Assembly: GCA_023105745.1 (NCBI GenBank)
Contig: JALGQZ010000013.1
Span: 4,437,501 to 4,501,500 of the forward strand
DNA length: 64,000 nucleotides
Origin: Austropuccinia psidii
Lineage: Eukaryota; Basidiomycota; Pucciniomycetes; Pucciniales; Sphaerophragmiaceae
Direction of reading: 5' to 3'
Part shown: piece by piece, positions 58,328 through 64,000 of the stretch
Layout of the letters: each line of letters begins with the position of its first letter
Position numbering within the stretch: position 1 is the stretch's first letter
Translations under genes and position numbers: made by a program
The notes under the pieces: model-generated
The model's database searches: none
The model's input: only the letters and a program-made list of their open reading frames with translations
What the model was told of the DNA's origin: nothing

Positions 58328-59460
58328 TTACATTTTCAAAGATGGTTGTTAAGAAGGGGCTGATTAGATTAAAGCACATGCTTTTCAATTTAATAGGAGG
58401 ACCATTGCCACGTTATTAATATGTCTGTACTTTATTTAATCCTTAAAAATTGAGTGAATATACTTAACGCGAAGAATTTTATTAAAATTCATAGTAGGAC
58501 ATCTCATTAAATATTTGGAGTATTTTTATTGAATAAATTTTCTATTATTGTAAAGGATTGAAAAATAAGTGTATGTACTGTTATAAACTCTTACATTACT
58601 GGTTCAATGCATAAAGAAATGTAAAAATACACAATAATAAAGAGTGCTAAGCATTCTGTGGCTAAGCCAAGGTTAACTAAGAGCCAGGACTGGGTCATGA
58701 CAGAGTGACCTGATCCAGGTCAGGTCAGCCTTTTCCTGGTGGTCAGTTGGCCTTTTCTGAGACTTCCAAAATAGTGACTACATCCCCATTTACCATTCCT
58801 TTTCTCTTCAAAAATATTTTTCAAACCTACATATCCCTTCCAACATCCAGTCCCACTCTTCATTTCTGCAGCTTCAATGAGAAATTTGGGGGTTACATTA
58901 ACCAAAAGGTTGATGTAATATGATGGTCTTTCCAATTCAACAACTTATTGTTTTAGTCTTCAAAAATTAATCATTCAATTATTTAAAGGAACTCAATTAT
59001 GCTTATCCCTTCTTTGGGTGGTTCATAACAGCAAAAAATACATGAAATTTCCCAAAATTGATACCCCAAAAGTGTTTTGTTCCACACCTTGAACCTTCTA
59101 TGTCCCCTATGATGCCTACAACTCTGCTCTTTATTAATTGGCATCATCATTGTGACTATAATTATATTAATCACCCAATTGCTTATATTTAAGCATATTA
59201 AAAAAATATATATATACATAAAAAATATTTACAGATAAAATTGAAAAATGTCTTTGATTTGGGTACTTTCCATCACAATTATGTGTTTGATAGTGCAGTG
59301 GGGTGACACTGGCAGAGAAAGCCTGTGGTCAATTTATCTTAATGAATATAAAATTTGTGTTATTCCATGCCTATTTTACTGTTATTTTCCCTCAAAGGTG
59401 ATTTCATATTATTGATATCCTTTTTTTTATATAAATAATTACCATAAAAATAAAAACTTT
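58328..59460. other. Unassigned AT-rich region
   Basis: Contains a 71-codon minus-strand frame (58935-58720) without recognisable motifs, and GTCATGACAGAGTGACCTGA with an imperfect ACCTGATCCAGGTCAGGT repeat near 58690-58725. No gene is supported. Confidence 0.4.
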
Positions 59461-60363
59461 ATTCAGCTTAACTGTCATGGTATACCACAACTGAAGAAGA
59501 TGAGAGTAAAGGAATCAAATCAATGAGTGAAAATCTTGAAAGTATGTGTCCTTGCTATGCTGAAATGGATGTTCTCTTTGGCCACAAGCCCAATGTCACT
59601 CTCATTGCAAGATATGATTCTCAAGAAAAAGACAGCTTAAATGGTGATGATGATGATGTTTTGCTTGATAAGGTAAGGTATCATCTCTTCCTCTTTTTAC
59701 CTGTGATAATAAAAGCTCATTTACATTTTCAAGGATAATAATTTTTTGGAATCACCTATCAATCTTGCTCCTTTGCTTCATAATGAAGATGACTTGGTTC
59801 AAGCAGAAAACCTTCAAAATGAATCAGTAAGTGTGTGTAAGCCTGATACTTATGAAATCCATCATTGATTATTTCTTCTTTGACCAGCAAAGTAAATTCA
59901 TAACACATTCAACACAAAAGTGTAATCAAGCATTGACACCCAACTTGAATGACAAGAGTGGTTCTAGGAAAAGGCCAATGGATATGTTTTCACAAACATA
60001 TGCAACTTTGCATCAATCAGGGAAAAAGTTTTTTTTTGGATTTATGGTTACTGTTATTAATCCTACTGACAAAAGTCATGATTCTTAGTCTGTGAAACCA
60101 GTGAAAATGCTTGTTTGGAGTGGGACAGGGAGAGGTGGAATGAAGAGACAGCAAGAAAAATGGAAAAGAAACAGTTTGAAGAAGTCAAGCTGCAAAAGCA
60201 AATGGAGCTTGATGAGAAGCAACACACCAAGAAACATGAATTTGAAAAAGAAAAGTGGAATCAAGAATGTGAACTTAAGGAAAAGCAATGCCAGATGGAT
60301 CTTACTATAGCAGCATTGTCATCAAGCAGGCCAATTGATGGGTGGAACCCATTTTGGAATTAA
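59461..60363 (+). pseudogene. Probable Harbinger partner protein (Myb/NAM-associated type), C-terminal part
   Basis: Exons join well: CYAEMDVLFGHKPNVTLIARYD...DDDDVLLDK, intron 59673-59733 (61 bp), DNNFLESPINLAPLLHNEDD...NES, intron 59827-59887 (61 bp), QSKFITHSTQ...SGSRKRPMDMFSQTYATLH, then after another intron a charged coiled-coil, EWDRERWNEETARKMEKKQF and on to IDGWNPFWN, ending TAA at 60363. The order EMD.LFG.KPN.TP, GKRP.DMFSQTY and a long charged helix is what I remember for the DNA-binding partner of rust PIF/Harbinger elements. The N-terminal DNA-binding part was not found upstream. Confidence 0.5.
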
Positions 60364-61917
60364 TCAATAAAAAACAACATATTAGGTCTATGTCATGTGA
60401 TGAATTGTTCAATAAAACTGATGTTTATGCTAAATTGGGGTTTCAATTTTGAATTGATCTTGTGTTGTGAAATTTAATGGCAATTTATTACAAAATTGAA
60501 AATTTGGGCAAGTTTTGCAACAAAATTTTATGTGCCAAACACCAAAGTCCAAAGATGTTCCAATTTAAATTGAAGCCTCCCTTTGTATTACCTTTCTTTT
60601 GGATTTGTTGCCAAATACAAGCAGATGGCCGCTTTTTTCCTTTTTTTTTGAAATTTTCTTTGTTGTTATTTTATTGTCTTTGAAATTTCTCTATTTTTTT
60701 GATTTTTTCTTGTTTTTCTATATGTTTCTTGAATTTATTTTTCTTTTCTTTTATTTTTTTTGTGATCAATTTTCCCATTTTGTTTTTTTTTTAATTTTTT
60801 AGATTTATTTTTATAAATGTTTATAGGTTTTTTTTCTTTAGTTTAATATCTTTTCTTATTTTGCATCACTTTTTTTGCTTTTCTTTAAAGATTTTATCTC
60901 CCAACTCTTTATTTCAAACTGATTTTTTTTGTTAAGATTATTCAAAAAACAATTTAATTTTTCCTGAATCAGGTAAATCCTCTGTTTTTTGGTTTTTTTC
61001 AACAGGCACAACCTCTCACTTCTTCGCCCCTCACTCTTCAATTCCATTTTTTTTCTAGATTATTCCTAAAAAACTGCTTTTTTTTAATTCAGGTAAGTAA
61101 TTTTAATTTTTTTTGCTTCTCAGGCTCAACCTCTCACTCAAACTCTTTTTATTTTTTATAGCTTATTCAATTTTTTTTAATTATAGGTAATTCCATCTTA
61201 TTTTCCTTCTTTAACAGTTTCCTCCTCCCATTCATCCACCTCCAACTTCCTTCAAACCTTCACCTTCCACCACCCAAAAAGGCTCCTGGGAGGTTCCAAT
61301 CTTTGGGCCCTCAAAATTGCTCGAAATCAATTTGAAAGCCTTCCAAATTGATTCCAAATTTATTCTGCACATTTTTTTGGATTTTTGATTTGAATGGCCT
61401 CTGGAGGCCATTAAAATTGATTAATTTTTCTTTTCCAAAGATTAATATTTTTTGATTCAGATACTGAGTTTGTTTTTTTCTCTCTTTTTAATCATCATCA
61501 TCATAATTCATTGATGATGTTTTTTGTTTACTTCCTAATCACCTTTAATTCATGCTGATGTTCTGTCTTCTTTTATCTTGATTATTATCATTACTGACCC
61601 TCTGTTTTTTTGTTTTTTTTATCATTATGATTACTGACCCCAATTTTTTTTAATCATCATCATTTAATTTTTTTTAATCATAATCATATTCACTTTATAG
61701 CTATTTTTTTCTTTTTTTTTGATTATTATCAATACTGAATCATGATTCTTTTTTTTCAATTTTTGTTCAATCTTTTTATTTATTTGTTAATATAGTGGTG
61801 GATTCTTTATAAGGGTTGATTGTGCAATGTCATTAAATTTCAGCCCCCTTCCATCTTCTTTGAAATTCAAAAAAACCGCCTCCTCTGTCTCACTCTTCAA
61901 ATAATTCTGATGATGTC
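60364..61917. other. T-rich noncoding region with small repeats
   Basis: T-rich DNA without a gene. A roughly 115 bp imperfect duplication carries (C)ACAACCTCTCACT / TCAACCTCTCACT after CAGG(C) (61007 and 61123). Short repeats of ATTA(T/A)..ATTACTGACCC lie around 61580-61640, and (TCA)n tracts near 61492-61500 and 61665. Confidence 0.5.
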
Positions 61918-63172
61918 ATGGTTAGGACTAAACCAGACTCAACACCTCATCAGAATGAATTGAAAGACAATGAATCTATTATTACTTCTCTTGATGTCAT
62001 GGTTAGGAATAAACCAAGCATAGAACATCATGAGGATAATAATACCAAATCAAATCATAAAAGAAGACTCACCCAAAGCCAAAGACAACACATCCATAAT
62101 TCAAAACAAATAATGTCTCACCTTGACCATTAAAACACAGAATATAAGAACTTTGAAACCATTTCAATTGGCAAGAAATCAGCCAATTCCTCATGTTTAA
62201 AACTTACATCAATCAACACTCTACCCCATCCTCATATACTCATTGATGAAACCAAAAGCCCTTTCTACCTGTCATAATTTATGAAATAACCACTTTTGAC
62301 AATTCTTCTGGCCACTCTCAAATGCTCAAAAACCTCATTATGACATTAATGTCCTCATCTCAAAATCAATAAGAAAGTCCTAGGTGGCATTATGAAAGGT
62401 ATTGGGTTTTGTCCTGGTTCAGATTCTCGCAAATCTGCAGGTGTGTGATCTTTTTTTCTTATTATTTTAATAATTGCTAAGTAATTACAGAATTTTTAGG
62501 TGTTTACTCCAGAACACCAGGTTTAACTCCTCATCAAATTGAAAAAGATAATAATAAATGGACCAAACTTCATCAATATGCTAAATTTTTTTACTTGAAA
62601 ATCTCCCATTTTTAAAAGCTAGCTGAAAATGAAAATAAGTCATTAATGGAAGCAACAAAATTACCAAATTTCAGTCATCTTGAATGGACTTCTGCAAATA
62701 AAAAGGAAGAATTCAAATCATTTACCAATGTCATTGTCACTAAAGATGGATTTTTCAATAAGCCACACCAAGATTTGAATGATCTCAATGCCTGGAATTA
62801 TGGTATATTTTCTTTTGTATCAAAAAAAGATTTCCATCCCCTTCCAACTGTCTTTACCCCCTCTGGACATAGCTTGCGATTCCCCAAATTGAAAATTGAG
62901 ATTGATTTTTCATAAAAAAACCTGGAATATTGGAAATTCTTTGGAAGACATCAACAATCATTCATCATACAACAAAACCTTCTCCAGAAATTATCAATCA
63001 TGAAAAAATAACTCATTTTGGATTTTCTTTTCAAATCAACCATAAATTATTTAATGTAGGTAACAAATTCTTGAAAATGACACCCGACAAAATTAATTCG
63101 AAAGTCAATGGGTACTTTGAAAGAAATATGCAGGACAAAAAAAAAGAACTAGAAAATATTAATTGTAAATAG
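61918..63172 (+). pseudogene. TET/JBP-like 2OG-Fe(II) dioxygenase remnant
   Basis: The best part is 62646-63172: MEATKLPNFSHLEWTSANKK, FTNVIVTKDGFFNKPHQDLN (HxD iron-binding motif as HQD), AWNYGIFSFVSKKDFHPLPT, a frame change near 62915, then ILWKTSTIIHHTTKPSPE and THFGFSFQINHKL. Upstream blocks include KSANSSCLKLTSINTL (62170) and KVLGGIMKGIGFCPGSDSRK (62370-62430), followed by an intron-like gap. This matches what I recall of the Tet-like oxygenase family expanded in rusts and other basidiomycetes, which oxidises 5-methylcytosine or relatives. Stops before 62370 and the frame change show it is dead. The basic segment at 61918-62133 (TQSQRQHIHNSKQ) may be its N-terminus. It ends 77 bp from the convergent Harbinger transposase. 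Confidence 0.65.
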
Positions 63173-63249
63173 TTTTATTTTACCAATAACATCTCCAATC
63201 CATTGTATGCCATTAAATTAAGTACATAAATCAATGCTCCTGATGAAAT

Positions 63250-64000
63250 TCAAAATTGACCATCTTTCCATTCCAAAGTAATCGGTTTAATTTTTTCACC
63301 CATATTTACCACATCTTCCCCAATGTTGTTATTGAACAGATTTTCTGCATATGGTGAATCATCATCCTTGTATAAATCAAACCATTAATCACCAGTTTGT
63401 GCTAACATATTATGTAAAATTGTGCAAGAAACAACCCAACTAACAAAATATTCAATTTCATGATTATCCCTCATTTGATGTTACATTTCCCTTAGAGAAA
63501 ACCACCACCCCTCAAAAATCCAATTGCATGCTTGATTCTGACCCTTGATTTTTCTAGACAGTAATTGAAAGAAAGGTTGTATTTATCCTGTGCTACAACT
63601 CCCTTATATGCTTGTACAACCCAAGGAGAGCTTGCATATGCTGAATCTGCAAGTAAGTACTGATACTTTTCATAAACCCCTTGAGGTGTTGTGCAATTTT
63701 CATATGTTGATAGACAGTCAAATCATGAAGTGACCCATTACAACCAGCATTTAGAGAAGTGAACTGCTTGTTTATATTGCAAACTAGTTGTATTGACATA
63801 GAATACCTTAATTGTAAACAATCAGTAAAAATGAAATGAAAAATAAAAACTCAACTGCTTACCACTTTTTGCAATCAAAAATAGGCTTCACCATCATTGG
63901 GGGGATGTTGTGATAATGGTATGAGACTCCCATCAATAAACCCAATGCACCCAGGGAAGCCTTCTGCTTTCATTACTTGAGACATTTCTCTTTGTTGTTC
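63250..64000 (-). pseudogene. PIF/Harbinger DDE transposase, C-terminal part
   Basis: It runs in from beyond the window end. Reading left: EGFPGCIGFIDGSLIPLSQH (first catalytic Asp), a one-base frame change near 63875, intron 63862-63807 (56 bp, GTAAGC...TTAAG), YSMSIQLVCNINKQFTSLNA, GCNGSLHDLTVYQ, then in another frame LLADSAYASSPWVVQAYKG (second Asp), CLEKSRVRIKHAIGFLRGG, CTILHNMLAQTGD and the end at TGA 63252-63250. In this family the third catalytic residue is usually Glu in R.R(I/V)EHAIG; here it reads KHAIG, so it is probably lost. PIF/Harbinger transposases move elements into TWA sites with a Myb-like partner, and such a partner lies at 59461-60363. Confidence 0.85.

Noticed and set aside
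58690..58725. Imperfect ACCTGATCCAGGTCAGGT repeat as a regulatory operator
   Set aside because: Short, single occurrence, and not placed near any supported gene.
1..64000. tRNA, rRNA and snRNA genes
   Set aside because: I looked for the usual internal promoter words and conserved loops while reading and saw no convincing case; a covariance-model search would be needed to be sure.

Overview
This window looks like repeat-rich nuclear DNA of a rust fungus (Pucciniales). The protein families resemble the expanded transposon families I remember from the myrtle rust Austropuccinia psidii; that species call is recognition from memory and could not be searched. The DNA is very AT-rich, introns are short (about 55-100 bp, GT...AG), and nearly every recognisable gene belongs to a mobile element. 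The one convincing host gene is a protein kinase A catalytic subunit (four exons, minus strand, 10821-12581). It sits between AT deserts full of homopolymer A and T runs.

Layout: (1) 1-5898, the 5' half of a decayed Ty3/gypsy retrotransposon on the minus strand with its 1.6 kb LTR, inserted into (2) 5899-8421, the C-terminal half of a MULE transposase fused to an OTU protease domain. (3) 8422-10800, diverged tandem repeats and homopolymer DNA. (4) 10821-12581, the kinase gene. (5) 12582-18540, AT desert. (6) 18540-25020, first copy of a composite DNA transposon: a minus-strand promoter-like repeat (called R2 here), a plus-strand gene of unknown function (rust family A), and a minus-strand Tnp2/Plavaka-type transposase remnant. 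A solo LTR interrupts family A. (7) 25078-26708, a Copia-like LTR, a gypsy LTR scrap and the 5' end of a PIF/Harbinger element nested together. (8) 26709-33893, a truncated plus-strand Ty3/gypsy element (E1). (9) 33895-57000, second copy of the composite transposon. A 2.0 kb solo LTR interrupts its family A gene, and a complete 10,055 bp Ty3/gypsy chromovirus-like element (E3, 45493-55547) interrupts its transposase gene. (10) 57000-64000, PIF/Harbinger gene remnants together with a TET/JBP-like 2OG-Fe(II) dioxygenase remnant.

Target-site duplications support three insertions directly: GAGCT, CCAAG and TATGA. E3 is young, since its two LTRs differ by one base and one 19 bp indel as far as I could see. 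Most other coding sequence is broken, and several stops fit C-to-T decay (CGA to TGA, CAA to TAA).

The most unusual signal is in the two related gypsy elements E1 and E3. Both carry a second long open frame of about 195-200 codons overlapping the start of gag-pol. It is conserved between the copies and ends at a stop-start overlap (ATGA in E3, ATAA in E1). The next most interesting are the shared three-part layout of the composite transposon and the dioxygenase remnant lying 77 bp from a Harbinger transposase.
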